A DNA stretch of 64,000 nucleotides, taken from contig CP036432.1 of the NCBI GenBank assembly GCA_007753675.1, positions 3,446,394 through 3,510,393 of the forward strand. The letters run 5' to 3'. Shown in pieces: positions 1 through 7,646 of the stretch (within the stretch, counting starts at the first letter, position 1; each line of letters starts with the position of its first letter). Below the pieces are notes generated by a model. That model saw only the letters and a program-made list of their open reading frames with translations. It had not been told where the DNA came from and did not search any database. This DNA comes from Stieleria magnilauensis (lineage in GTDB: Bacteria; Planctomycetota; Planctomycetia; Pirellulales; Pirellulaceae). A program made the translations under genes and the position numbers.

Positions 1-1
1 C

Positions 2-1057
2 TCGCCCCACGACGATCAATGGCTCGATGGCTTGCATCGATTGGTCAAGCAATATGACTACGATCTGGTCATCCCTTGCAACGATTATGCTGTTGTGCCG
101 CTGCAGCTTGAACGCGAGAAACTGGATCCCGACACCCATTGGTACCTGATCAACGACGACGCCTTTCAGGTCGCATTTGACAAAGCCAAAACAAGCCGCG
201 TCGCATCGGAACTGGGAATCAACGTGCCGCGTGAATGTGAAATCACCGACGCCGACGTTCAAACCGGTTTCTCGAACCGGGAATTCAGCCTGCACGACCG
301 TCGCTCGCTGCGATTTCCGGTTTACGTCAAACCACGCTCCTCGATCACCGCATCGGACGTGACAAACAAACGTGCCGCGCAGCGGGTCGATTCGCCCGAC
401 GCGTTGGCTGAATACCTGATTCATGAGTTCCCCGACGACGGCGTGCTCATCCAGGAAAGTTTTTCGGGAGTCGGAATCGGCGTCGAAATCCTGGCCCACC
501 AAGGGCAGGTTCTGATGCAAATCCAGCATCAACGGCTACGCGAAACGATCGACGGAGGCAGCACGTACCGAGAAACGATCGACGAAATACCCGAGTTGAC
601 CGAAGCGACACGAAAACTGGTCCAGCATCTGAACTACACCGGGGTCGGGATGTTCGAATTTCGCTACAACCGCGAAACCGGTGACTGGGTGTTCCTGGAA
701 ATCAACGCGCGGTTCTGGGGCTCGTTGCCGCTGGCGATCGCGGCCAAAGCGAATTTCCCGTTTGCCTTGTATGAATTGTTGGTCAAAGGCCAAACAGACT
801 TTCACACCAACCACACGATTGGCGTCCGTTGCCGAAATCTGATCAACGATCTGCGTGCCTTCCGGCATCAGAAGGCAGAGGAATTTGAGCTGGAAAACTT
901 GTTGTTCGGTAAGGACTATCTCGATTTCTATGCCCCCGATGATTGGCGTCCCCAGCTCGCCACGCTCGTGAATTTCGCCCGATCGGTACTGGGAAAATTC
1001 ACGCGGCACTTCAAAGCTTCGATCGGTAGGAATCAACGCGTTAACGCGATAAACTAG
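2..1057 (+). CDS. ATP-grasp ligase, 5' end missing
   Basis: The reading frame is open to the left edge, so the start lies outside the window; the first start-like codon inside is a TTG at 32. The visible part has the ATP-grasp layout of carboxylate-amine/thiol ligases: a lysine strand (PVYVKPRSS), a flexible-loop strand (VLIQESFSGVGIGVE) and a C-terminal metal-binding strand (FLEINARFWGS, with the E-x-N pair that holds Mg-ATP). Such enzymes activate a carboxylate as acylphosphate and join it to an amine or thiol. It stops 35 bases before the E1-like gene and points the same way, so it may act with the sulfur-carrier genes downstream. The substrate cannot be read from the sequence; a PylC- or CPSase-like biosynthetic ligase is the nearest comparison. 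Confidence 0.8.
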   Translation, partial: SPHDDQWLDGLHRLVKQYDYDLVIPCNDYAVVPLQLEREKLDPDTHWYLINDDAFQVAFDKAKTSRVASELGINVPRECEITDADVQTGFSNREFSLHDRRSLRFPVYVKPRSSITASDVTNKRAAQRVDSPDALAEYLIHEFPDDGVLIQESFSGVGIGVEILAHQGQVLMQIQHQRLRETIDGGSTYRETIDEIPELTEATRKLVQHLNYTGVGMFEFRYNRETGDWVFLEINARFWGSLPLAIAAKANFPFALYELLVKGQTDFHTNHTIGVRCRNLINDLRAFRHQKAEEFELENLLFGKDYLDFYAPDDWRPQLATLVNFARSVLGKFTRHFKASIGRNQRVNAIN

Positions 1058-1092
1058 GCCGGCCCGACCGATCGATTCCGCCCTGTTCCAGC

Positions 1093-1884
1093 GTGCTGAG
1101 CCTGATGCCGACCCCCAAACCACTCACCGACGAAGAACGCGCCACCTACCAATGGCAGATGTGGGTCCCCGACTTCGGCGAATCGGGGCAGGAAAAACTG
1201 AAGGACGCATCGGTGATGATCTCGCGGGTCGGCGGCGTTGGCAGTGTGGTAGCGTACGAGCTTGCCGCGGCGGGAGTCGGAAAAATGGTGCTCGCGCACG
1301 CCGGCAACGTGAAGCCGAGCGACCTGAATCGCCAACTGTTGATGACACACGATTGGATCGGCAAGCCGCGGATCGAGTCCATTCGACGCCGGTTGTTGGA
1401 CTTGAATCCTCGGCTGGAAATCGTGGCCGTGGGAGAAAACGTCAGCCAGTCCAACGCCGCCGAATTGGTCGCCCAATGCGACATCGTCGTCGACTGTGCG
1501 CCGCTGTTTCCCGAACGATTCGCGATGAACGAACAAGCGGTGTTGCAAAACAAACCGATGGTCGAATGTGCGATGTACGAACTGGAAGCACATCTGACCA
1601 CGCTGATCCCGGGCCGGTCGCCCTGTCTACGCTGCCTGTTCCCCCAAGAGCCGCCGACCTGGACCCGCCAATTCCCCGTCTTCGGCGCCGTCTCCGGCAC
1701 CGTCGCCTGCATGGCAGCGATGGAAACGATCAAAACAATCGCCGGAATCGGCGACCCGCTCGCCGGCCGTTTGCTTAAAATGGATTTACGGGACATGAGC
1801 TTCCACCGGCTCAACGTGACTCGTCGTCCCGATTGCCCCACCTGTGGCCACCTGCCACCGGATCCCTCCACGGATGCCGCATGA
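1093..1884 (+). CDS. Divergent ThiF/MoeB/HesA-family E1-like protein
   Basis: This 263-residue protein has the E1 adenylation fold: Rossmann motif near residue 45 (RVGGVGS), the LNRQ motif at 78-81 and two zinc CxxC pairs (C178/C181 and C248/C251). Compared with the complete E1 encoded just downstream, it has lost most catalytic positions: the N-terminal arginines are T18 and W21, the two aspartates of DxD are H69 and G71, the nucleotide lysine is R93, the GTDN aspartate is P137, and the cysteine of NCAEGG is absent. It may therefore be a non-adenylating partner subunit, or may bind a different substrate. The start is GTG at 1093 or ATG at 1105. Its stop overlaps the next gene's ATG (ATGA), so translation is coupled. 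Confidence 0.85.
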   Translation: MLSLMPTPKPLTDEERATYQWQMWVPDFGESGQEKLKDASVMISRVGGVGSVVAYELAAAGVGKMVLAHAGNVKPSDLNRQLLMTHDWIGKPRIESIRRRLLDLNPRLEIVAVGENVSQSNAAELVAQCDIVVDCAPLFPERFAMNEQAVLQNKPMVECAMYELEAHLTTLIPGRSPCLRCLFPQEPPTWTRQFPVFGAVSGTVACMAAMETIKTIAGIGDPLAGRLLKMDLRDMSFHRLNVTRRPDCPTCGHLPPDPSTDAA

Positions 1885-2150
1885 AAGTCATCATACCTAC
1901 CGCGCTGCGAAAACATACCGACGGGCAGAATCATCTCTCCGTCACCGCCACGACGGTCGAAGACGCCTTGAAGCAAGTCGTCACGGCGCACCCGGAGCTG
2001 CGCAGCAGTCTGTTCGATGATCGCGACCAATTGGTTTCGTTCGTCAACGTCTTTGTCAACGATCGCAACATCCGTGACTTGGAAAACGAAGCGACGCCGC
2101 TGACCGAATCGGACGAAATTCTGTTGGTACCGGCGATCGCCGGAGGTTAA
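1881..2150 (+). CDS. CysO/MoaD/ThiS-like sulfur carrier protein
   Basis: This 89-residue beta-grasp protein ends in AIAGG, the di-glycine tail that E1 enzymes adenylate and convert to a thiocarboxylate. The start is the ATG at 1881, which overlaps the preceding stop and leaves a normal-length carrier; a longer frame from 1833 would duplicate coding space. The pattern VIIPTALRKHTDGQ near the N-terminus and FVNVFVNDRNIR near residue 55 resemble mycobacterial CysO more than E. coli MoaD or ThiS, suggesting a sulfur donor for cysteine-type or other thiocarboxylate-dependent synthesis. No CysM-like synthase or JAB/Mec protease is visible, so the acceptor reaction is unknown. Molybdopterin or thiamin sulfur transfer are alternatives. 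Confidence 0.88.
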   Translation: MKVIIPTALRKHTDGQNHLSVTATTVEDALKQVVTAHPELRSSLFDDRDQLVSFVNVFVNDRNIRDLENEATPLTESDEILLVPAIAGG

Positions 2151-2154
2151 ACGC

Positions 2155-3300
2155 ATGGCGGAGAAATCACTTCTGGCGCGAGAAGAGACGGCTCGCTACG
2201 CGCGGCATCTGACATTGCCGGAAGTCGGCACCGATGGCCAGGTCAAACTGAAATCCGCCTCGGTCTTGATCGTCGGAACCGGGGGACTGGGATCACCGGT
2301 CAGCCTGTATCTGGCCGCCGCCGGCGTCGGCCGGCTTGGGATCGTCGACTTTGACCGCGTCGAGTATTCGAATCTGCAGCGTCAAATCATCCATGGCTCC
2401 GACGACGTCGGCCGACCCAAAGTCCAGTCGGCTGCCGAATCCATCCGACGCGTCAATCCTTTGATCCAAGTCGACCAGCACGACAAAGCGTTCACCAGCG
2501 CCAATGCGATGCGGATCGGCGCCGAGTATGACATCATCATCGATGGCACCGATAACTTCGCCACACGGTATCTAGTCAACGACGTCTGCGTGCTGCTCGG
2601 CAAACCAAATTGCTACGGCAGTATCTTTCGATTCGAAGGTCAGGCGTCCGTGTTCGGACTTCCCGGCGGCCCCTGCTATCGATGCCTGTACCCGAAACCG
2701 CCCGATCCCGGAATGATCCCCAACTGCGCCGAAGGCGGGGTGCTGGGGATCTTGCCAGGCATCGTCGGAACGATCCAAGCGACCGAAGCGATCAAGTTGA
2801 TCCTGGGGATCGGCGCGTCCCTTTCCGGCAGACTGCTGTTGCTCGATGCCCTGGAGATGAAGTTTCGCGAATTAAAAGTCAGCCGAGATCCGAGATGCCC
2901 GGTGTGTGGCGACCAGCCGACAATCACCGCGCCGATCGACTACGACCAGTTCTGCGGGACGCCCAAACAGGACGCCGCGCAGAGCCCCTGGGACATTGAG
3001 CCGACCGAATTGAAACAGCGGATGGACGCCGCCGAGCCGATGACGATCTTGGACGTCCGGCAGCAACATGAATATGAGATCTGCAATCTCGGCGGGACCC
3101 TGATTCCGCTCGATGAATTGCCGACACGAACCGACGAATTGGATCGTTCGTTGCCGATCGTCGTCCACTGCAAGATGGGCTTGCGAAGTGCCAAAGCCGT
3201 CCAGTTGTTACGCGACGCGGGATTCACCGACGTCAGTAATTTGAACGGCGGGATCAATCGCTGGTCCAAACAGATTGATTCCTCCGTACCGACGTATTAG
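2155..3300 (+). CDS. MoeZ-like adenylyltransferase-sulfurtransferase (E1 plus rhodanese)
   Basis: Residues 1-255 form a complete MoeB/ThiF E1 domain: arginine finger region R14/R17, GTGGLGS loop at 41-47, D65/D67, NLQRQ at 73-77, K89, GTDN at 131-134, a candidate thiol-carrying C191 and zinc cysteines C174/C177/C248/C251. Residues 280-381 are a rhodanese domain with active loop HCKMGLRS and nucleophile C339. This fusion adenylates the carrier's GG terminus and then supplies persulfide sulfur, as MoeZ does for CysO in mycobacteria and MOCS3/Uba4 does in eukaryotes. It starts 4 bases after the carrier gene, so the three genes are surely one operon. It is the catalytically complete partner of the altered E1-like protein upstream. 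Confidence 0.93.
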   Translation: MAEKSLLAREETARYARHLTLPEVGTDGQVKLKSASVLIVGTGGLGSPVSLYLAAAGVGRLGIVDFDRVEYSNLQRQIIHGSDDVGRPKVQSAAESIRRVNPLIQVDQHDKAFTSANAMRIGAEYDIIIDGTDNFATRYLVNDVCVLLGKPNCYGSIFRFEGQASVFGLPGGPCYRCLYPKPPDPGMIPNCAEGGVLGILPGIVGTIQATEAIKLILGIGASLSGRLLLLDALEMKFRELKVSRDPRCPVCGDQPTITAPIDYDQFCGTPKQDAAQSPWDIEPTELKQRMDAAEPMTILDVRQQHEYEICNLGGTLIPLDELPTRTDELDRSLPIVVHCKMGLRSAKAVQLLRDAGFTDVSNLNGGINRWSKQIDSSVPTY

Positions 3301-3350
3301 TGCTGCAACCGCTTGATGACAGCGGGACGAAATCGGGGCAACGGAGAGAC

Positions 3351-3521
3351 TGGTCAAAAAATGGGGAATGGGTGCGTGGCGGTCTCACCTGGTAGCGGAC
3401 ACGTGATCGAGGGTTTGACGGAGCCCATCCGCCTACGCTAGGCGTCCATCGCGGCCACCAAATTTTTTGACCACCAAATTTTTTGACCATTCAATTTTCT
3501 GACTAACCCATTTTTTGACCA
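3351..3521. repeat. 16-bp tandem array with 15-bp inverted repeat
   Basis: Four head-to-tail 16-bp units (consensus CCACCAAATTTTTTGA) occupy 3455-3518; the first two are identical and the last two have drifted. A 15-bp sequence at 3351-3365 (TGGTCAAAAAATGGG) is the exact reverse complement of 3507-3521. The block lies between convergent genes, so it could act as a bidirectional terminator, although the arms are 141 bases apart. The A/T runs contrast with the GC-rich surroundings. Confidence 0.8.
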
Positions 3522-3526
3522 ACCCG

Positions 3527-4165
3527 TCAGCCCTCCGTCAACACTCCGTCGTTAAGTTCAAAACGCTGATCAGCCAGCACTTCGGCTTCTTCGTTGCTGT
3601 GCGTGACGTGCAGCGTCGTGACTCCGGTGGTCGTTTTGACCCGTTTGAGCAACTCGTGCATTTCCGCCCGGGTCGATTCGTCGAGCGCACTAAGCGGTTC
3701 ATCGAGCAACAAGACGGCGGGGCGAAATGACAGTGCCCGCCCGAGTGCGACGCGTTGTGATTCACCACCACTGAGCGCGTCCACCTTGCGTCCCAACAAC
3801 GGCATGATCCCGAGCACTTCGGCGAGTTGAGAAATTCTGTCGTCGATTTCGCTCTGCGGACGTTTCCGCAACCGCAGCGCGAACGCCAAATGTTGTGCGA
3901 CCGTCAGCGTGGGAAACAGCGCCAGGTCTTGGGGGACATATCCGATCTGGCGATCGCCCGGCAACCAAGTCGTCACGTCCACGCCATCGATCAGAATCCG
4001 CCCCGACGTGATCTTGCGCAACCCGCAAATCGATTCCAGGATCGTGGTCTTGCCGCGACCGGTCCGCCCCATCAGCACCGCGTATTTCCCGCGGGGCACT
4101 TGCATGCAGATGCCCGAGAGCGAGAACTCGCCGGCATGAATGGAAACATCGTCCAGCTCGATCAC
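3527..4165 (-). CDS. modC: Molybdate/sulfate-type ABC transporter ATPase
   Basis: This is the nucleotide-binding subunit of an oxyanion importer. Walker A (GRTGRGKT), Q-loop region (GYVPQDLALFP), signature (LSGGESQR) and Walker B (LLLDEPLSALD) are all present, followed by the switch histidine (HVTHS). A GTG at 4165 is chosen as start because it overlaps the permease stop (GTGA) and gives a compact 212-residue ATPase; the open frame further upstream is low-complexity shadow of the permease gene. It lacks the C-terminal MOP/TOBE domain typical of E. coli ModC, so it is a short type. It is the last gene of a substrate-binding protein, permease, ATPase series. Sulfate or tungstate are alternative substrates. 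Confidence 0.88.
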   Translation of the reverse strand: MIELDDVSIHAGEFSLSGICMQVPRGKYAVLMGRTGRGKTTILESICGLRKITSGRILIDGVDVTTWLPGDRQIGYVPQDLALFPTLTVAQHLAFALRLRKRPQSEIDDRISQLAEVLGIMPLLGRKVDALSGGESQRVALGRALSFRPAVLLLDEPLSALDESTRAEMHELLKRVKTTTGVTTLHVTHSNEEAEVLADQRFELNDGVLTEG

Positions 4166-5007
4166 GCGTTCAACCCCGTTCCCAGCACGCGGAGAATCAA
4201 CAACACGACGACCGCCATCGCGACCATCAACAGCGAGACGGCGACGGCGGCGTTCAACTGACCGATGCTCAATTCCAAAAAGACCGTCGTCGAAAGCACC
4301 TCGGTCCGCATCCGTGTCGCACCGGCAAACACCAGGATCGGTCCGAACTCGCCGAGCGCCCGAGCCCAGGCAATCGTCGTCGCGGCGATCATCCCGCGCC
4401 ACGCCTGCGGCAGCGCGATTTGCATGAACGCCTGACCCCGCGTGCAACCCAGCGTCCGCGCCACGTCTTCGGCACGCGGATCGATTTGGTCAAACGTCAC
4501 CCGCATCGTTCGCACTGCAAACGCACACGCGACCGAGAACTGGGCGAGCACAACGGCGGGCCATTGATACGTGACCGGAAAACCGACGCTGTCACGCAAC
4601 CAGGCTTCCAATTCCCAACCGAAAATCGGCAGGTGAAACAGAATCAACAGACTCAGTCCCAGCACCAACGGTGGCAACACGATCGGAATATCGACCAGGG
4701 TGTCAACCAGCCAACGGCCGGGGAATCGATAGCGCGACAACAGGTACCCCAGCGGCGTCGCGACCCACAACGACAACACCGCCGCCGCCGAACAACTCAA
4801 GATCGTCAACCGAAACGCAGCCTGAATCTCCGGCTTTCGAAGTGCATCGATAAAGTCGCTCGGGGAAGTGAACACGACATCGGCGGCCAACAGCAGCACA
4901 ATCAAGATGATGAAGCAGGCCGAGATCCCGCCCATCACCAAGAAGAACGGCGTGTCGCTGCGACGCCGAAACGTCGGCGACGAAGTAGCTTTCACCGGCT
5001 CACTCAT
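4162..5007 (-). CDS. modB: Molybdate-type ABC transporter permease
   Basis: This 281-residue membrane protein has about six hydrophobic segments, beginning with one near residues 24-46. The cytoplasmic coupling motif of importer permeases (EAA loop) is clear around residues 180-205, reading EDVARTLGCTRGQAF followed by LPQAWRGM. It would form the membrane channel through which the oxyanion delivered by the binding protein passes, driven by the ATPase encoded next. Its start overlaps the end of the binding-protein gene by 8 bases and its stop overlaps the ATPase start, so all three are translationally coupled. Similarity to ModB/CysT/WtpB types makes molybdate, tungstate or sulfate the likely cargo; exact specificity is not readable here. 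Confidence 0.9.
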   Translation of the reverse strand: MSEPVKATSSPTFRRRSDTPFFLVMGGISACFIILIVLLLAADVVFTSPSDFIDALRKPEIQAAFRLTILSCSAAAVLSLWVATPLGYLLSRYRFPGRWLVDTLVDIPIVLPPLVLGLSLLILFHLPIFGWELEAWLRDSVGFPVTYQWPAVVLAQFSVACAFAVRTMRVTFDQIDPRAEDVARTLGCTRGQAFMQIALPQAWRGMIAATTIAWARALGEFGPILVFAGATRMRTEVLSTTVFLELSIGQLNAAVAVSLLMVAMAVVVLLILRVLGTGLNA

Positions 5008-6499
5008 CAGTCACATCGTTGCCGAGATTCTGCCAACGAAATCCTTCGGCGGCGAAGATGTCTTGCGACTCGGTGGAGCAGATTTGTTGGAACAATCGCG
5101 ATGCCAGGTTCGGATACGGCGACTCTTTGGCGACCGCCCAGGGCTGGGTGGCAACGCTACATTCGATGCCTTGAATGCGGATCGCGTCCAAGAATTCTGA
5201 CGCACCAGCCGCGTTGCTCAAGTACGCCACCGCGGCGTCTAGCGAACCGGTCTGCAATTGGTTGACCAGCATGTCGCCGGTCGGCGTTTGAACGGTCACG
5301 TTGGGCATGATCTCTTGCTGCACCCCGCCTTCGCGAAACGTGTTCTGAGTGATCCAACCCATCGCGCATTGCTTTTCGTGGCCGATCCCCACACGCAAAC
5401 CTACTTTGGCCAAGTCACGCAGCGAAGCGATCCCCTTGGGATTTCCTTTCTGCACCAAGATCACCAATTCATTCTGCGAAACGGGAACGGGTTCGGGAAA
5501 CAGGTCGTGGACTTGGTTCATGAATTCACTGTCACAAGCGAAGTACGCGTCCGGATGCTGGCCGGCTTTCATCTGCGCCACCAAGATGCCGCACCCGTTG
5601 TAGACGCGATTGACCTTCACCCCTTCGCGTTTTTCAAACGCCGCGATCGTGTCTTCGATCGCCGGACGCAGCATCGATCCGGCGAACACGGACAATTCGG
5701 GTTGGTCGGCCCAGTTGTCACCGCCAGAGACGCGGAAGCCGTGATCGGCGTAATGCTGCAAGCCTCGATCAGCGGATGAAATGTAGCGGGCGAAATGCAA
5801 CGCATCGGCGGAATGCTGGGTCGACGCGATCACCCCGACGGAAATCTGTGACGCCGTCGCGGCCAATTCGGGGATTTCGACAAAGGTCAAATCGGGATAG
5901 GTGTGCAACACCGCGTCGTACACGATCCCGGCGTCGGCGGCACCAATCTTGATGTCGTTGGCCACTTCATTGACGGTCCCACGATACGCCTTGGTGGCTT
6001 TGTCCAAGCTGTCCCAGCGACCGACCTCACTTAACGATTCACGAACGACCTTGCCGATCGCCGCCGAATCCGGACTTGCCAAGACCACGCGGACATCCTC
6101 ACGCAACAAGTCGTCCAAGCTTTGGATCGATTTGGGATTCCCCTTGGGCACCGCGATCACGGCTTGCATTTTCGCGATCGGGATCTCTTCGGCGATCAGC
6201 CCCTTTTCCTTGCCCAATTTCAGGTAGCTGTCATCGGCCGGCAGATACAGGTCCCCCTGTTTGGCCACTTCGATCGACGACAGCAGCGTTTGCGACGGCC
6301 CGTATTGAATGTCGACGCTGCGTTCGAACTCCTGCTCGTATTCCTCTCGGATCGATTCCATCACCGCCCGGTTGCTGGCGGCGCAGTACAGCATCACTGC
6401 CCGTCCGCTCGTGGAGGGTTTGTCTCGGTCACCGAGCAACAGGACGATGCCGATCAACGCGACCAGCGAGCCGGCCATCAAAATGTAGGTGCGATTCAT
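5000..6499 (-). CDS. modA: Tandem-domain molybdate-type substrate-binding protein (ModA-ModA fusion)
   Basis: At 499 residues this protein is about twice the usual ModA length. A membrane anchor or signal segment covers residues 4-22. The first periplasmic-binding domain runs from about 34 to 262 and the second from about 267 to 495. Each opens with the family's strand (VMLYCAASNRAVMESI and LSVFAGSMLRPAIEDT), followed by the region that contacts the oxyanion and a D-x-Y/F stretch (GDLYLPADDS; PDAYFACDSE). The halves are clearly diverged from each other, so the duplication is old or each lobe binds a different ligand. The gene leads straight into the permease gene with an 8-base overlap and starts 9 bases after the preceding gene, indicating one transcript. 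Confidence 0.9.
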   Translation of the reverse strand: MNRTYILMAGSLVALIGIVLLLGDRDKPSTSGRAVMLYCAASNRAVMESIREEYEQEFERSVDIQYGPSQTLLSSIEVAKQGDLYLPADDSYLKLGKEKGLIAEEIPIAKMQAVIAVPKGNPKSIQSLDDLLREDVRVVLASPDSAAIGKVVRESLSEVGRWDSLDKATKAYRGTVNEVANDIKIGAADAGIVYDAVLHTYPDLTFVEIPELAATASQISVGVIASTQHSADALHFARYISSADRGLQHYADHGFRVSGGDNWADQPELSVFAGSMLRPAIEDTIAAFEKREGVKVNRVYNGCGILVAQMKAGQHPDAYFACDSEFMNQVHDLFPEPVPVSQNELVILVQKGNPKGIASLRDLAKVGLRVGIGHEKQCAMGWITQNTFREGGVQQEIMPNVTVQTPTGDMLVNQLQTGSLDAAVAYLSNAAGASEFLDAIRIQGIECSVATQPWAVAKESPYPNLASRLFQQICSTESQDIFAAEGFRWQNLGNDVTDE

Positions 6500-6508
6500 G
6501 GTTTTAGT

Positions 6509-7618
6509 TTACTTGCGGCCCTGCGGGATCGGAACCAGGACAGGATTGCGATTGCGTCCTTCTTCCGCACTACGGTCGGGCGGACGATTGTCGATGTCAC
6601 CAAAAAGCTGACCGTCCCAATCGGCGTCGATCAGCAAATCAAAACCGGGGTTCTGCTCTTTGACCTGACAGGAACACGCCCCACTGAGAAAGACCGTCAG
6701 TTCTTCCATCAATCGGGCCGACAGGTCACGTGCCGGGATGACTTCCAAAGCCCGACCACGTCCAAACACCGGAACCAGCAACGGCTCGCCTGCTTCGAAA
6801 GCCGGCAACCGCAACCCCGACAGCAGACCGATCAAAAAGGACTCTTTCGGGTCCTCCGGATCGATCTCCAGCAGGCTGAATTTGACGACCAGCGGCAAGT
6901 CGGCGTACAACTCGGACCCCGGCAGCCCGATCCCCTCTGGCAACGTCACCTTCGATGACAGCGTTTCAAATGTCTGTTGGACAAGCTGCTTGGCGTTCTC
7001 GTTCTTTTCCTGGTCGGCCGATCGAACCAGCAACCAAACGACACTGTGCCCGGCCAACAGTCGATCCCGGAGTTCGGTTCGAATCGGCGAGTGAAAGATT
7101 CCCAACCGATCGGCGTCGGCAAGCGTTCCGTGCCAATGGTTGACGAAACGTCCCCGCCCCAGCTTCGTTCGAACCAAGACATGGGGCAACGTCGTCTTCT
7201 CCGCGTTGGCGTCGATTTCTTTCCACAACGCGACACGCTCGCCACTGGCGTCACCGCTGACATCGACCGCCATGACTTTGGCATTGGCATGCCCGCCGTG
7301 ATTGTCGGTTGACGCATTCAATCGATTCATCAAGGTGGTGTCGGCGGGCGAGAGCGGTCCATCGTGAAAAACAATCACTTCGCAATCATCCGGCGTCCAA
7401 CGCTCCAGTGCGTAGCGAAAGACCGGAATGTTGCACGCACCGGCGTAAGAACTCCAGCCCAAAAGGATGAAGGTCAGGAGAAGTCCGTGCGAAGGACCAA
7501 GCAGTCCGTCGAGAGTTGAACGGTATTCCAAGTGTTCAGCCACGCTTAACAAATTGAATCTCTTGTACGTTGAAACGGAGCCCCAACCGATCCCGGGCTG
7601 CAATTTTCCGAAACACAT
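6509..7618 (-). CDS. Exported protein of unknown function
   Basis: No characterised family is recognised. A hydrophobic stretch (GLLLTFILLGW) ending near AGAC resembles a signal peptide, possibly lipoprotein-like; the mature part opens CNIPVFRYALERW, followed by a VIVFHDGPL strand, a look seen in thioredoxin-fold proteins though no CxxC is present. A late CSCQ pair lies near the C-terminus. The start is uncertain: ATG at 7618 has a GGAAAG ribosome-binding site 7 bases upstream but leaves a long leader before the signal segment; GTG at 7543 gives a tidier signal peptide. The gene sits between the propeller gene and the molybdate transporter genes, 9 bases before the latter, so it may serve the same exported system. 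Confidence 0.6.
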   Translation of the reverse strand: MCFGKLQPGIGWGSVSTYKRFNLLSVAEHLEYRSTLDGLLGPSHGLLLTFILLGWSSYAGACNIPVFRYALERWTPDDCEVIVFHDGPLSPADTTLMNRLNASTDNHGGHANAKVMAVDVSGDASGERVALWKEIDANAEKTTLPHVLVRTKLGRGRFVNHWHGTLADADRLGIFHSPIRTELRDRLLAGHSVVWLLVRSADQEKNENAKQLVQQTFETLSSKVTLPEGIGLPGSELYADLPLVVKFSLLEIDPEDPKESFLIGLLSGLRLPAFEAGEPLLVPVFGRGRALEVIPARDLSARLMEELTVFLSGACSCQVKEQNPGFDLLIDADWDGQLFGDIDNRPPDRSAEEGRNRNPVLVPIPQGRK

Positions 7619-7646
7619 CACGCTACTTTCCAAAACACATCACGCT
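7605..7646. repeat. 22-bp tandem duplication at a gene junction
   Basis: The 20 bases at 7605-7624 recur at 7627-7646 with one mismatch. On the minus strand both copies can encode SVMCFGK: the first ends the propeller protein, the second begins the downstream reading frame. Because 22 is not a multiple of three, the duplication shifts frame and creates the TAG stop of the propeller gene. Confidence 0.85.

Noticed and set aside
1093..3300. Full ubiquitin-like conjugation or CBASS-type defence operon
   Set aside because: There is an E1 pair and a carrier, but no E2-like, JAB-like or nucleotidyltransferase gene in view; sulfur transfer explains the genes better. The genes upstream of the edge could change this.
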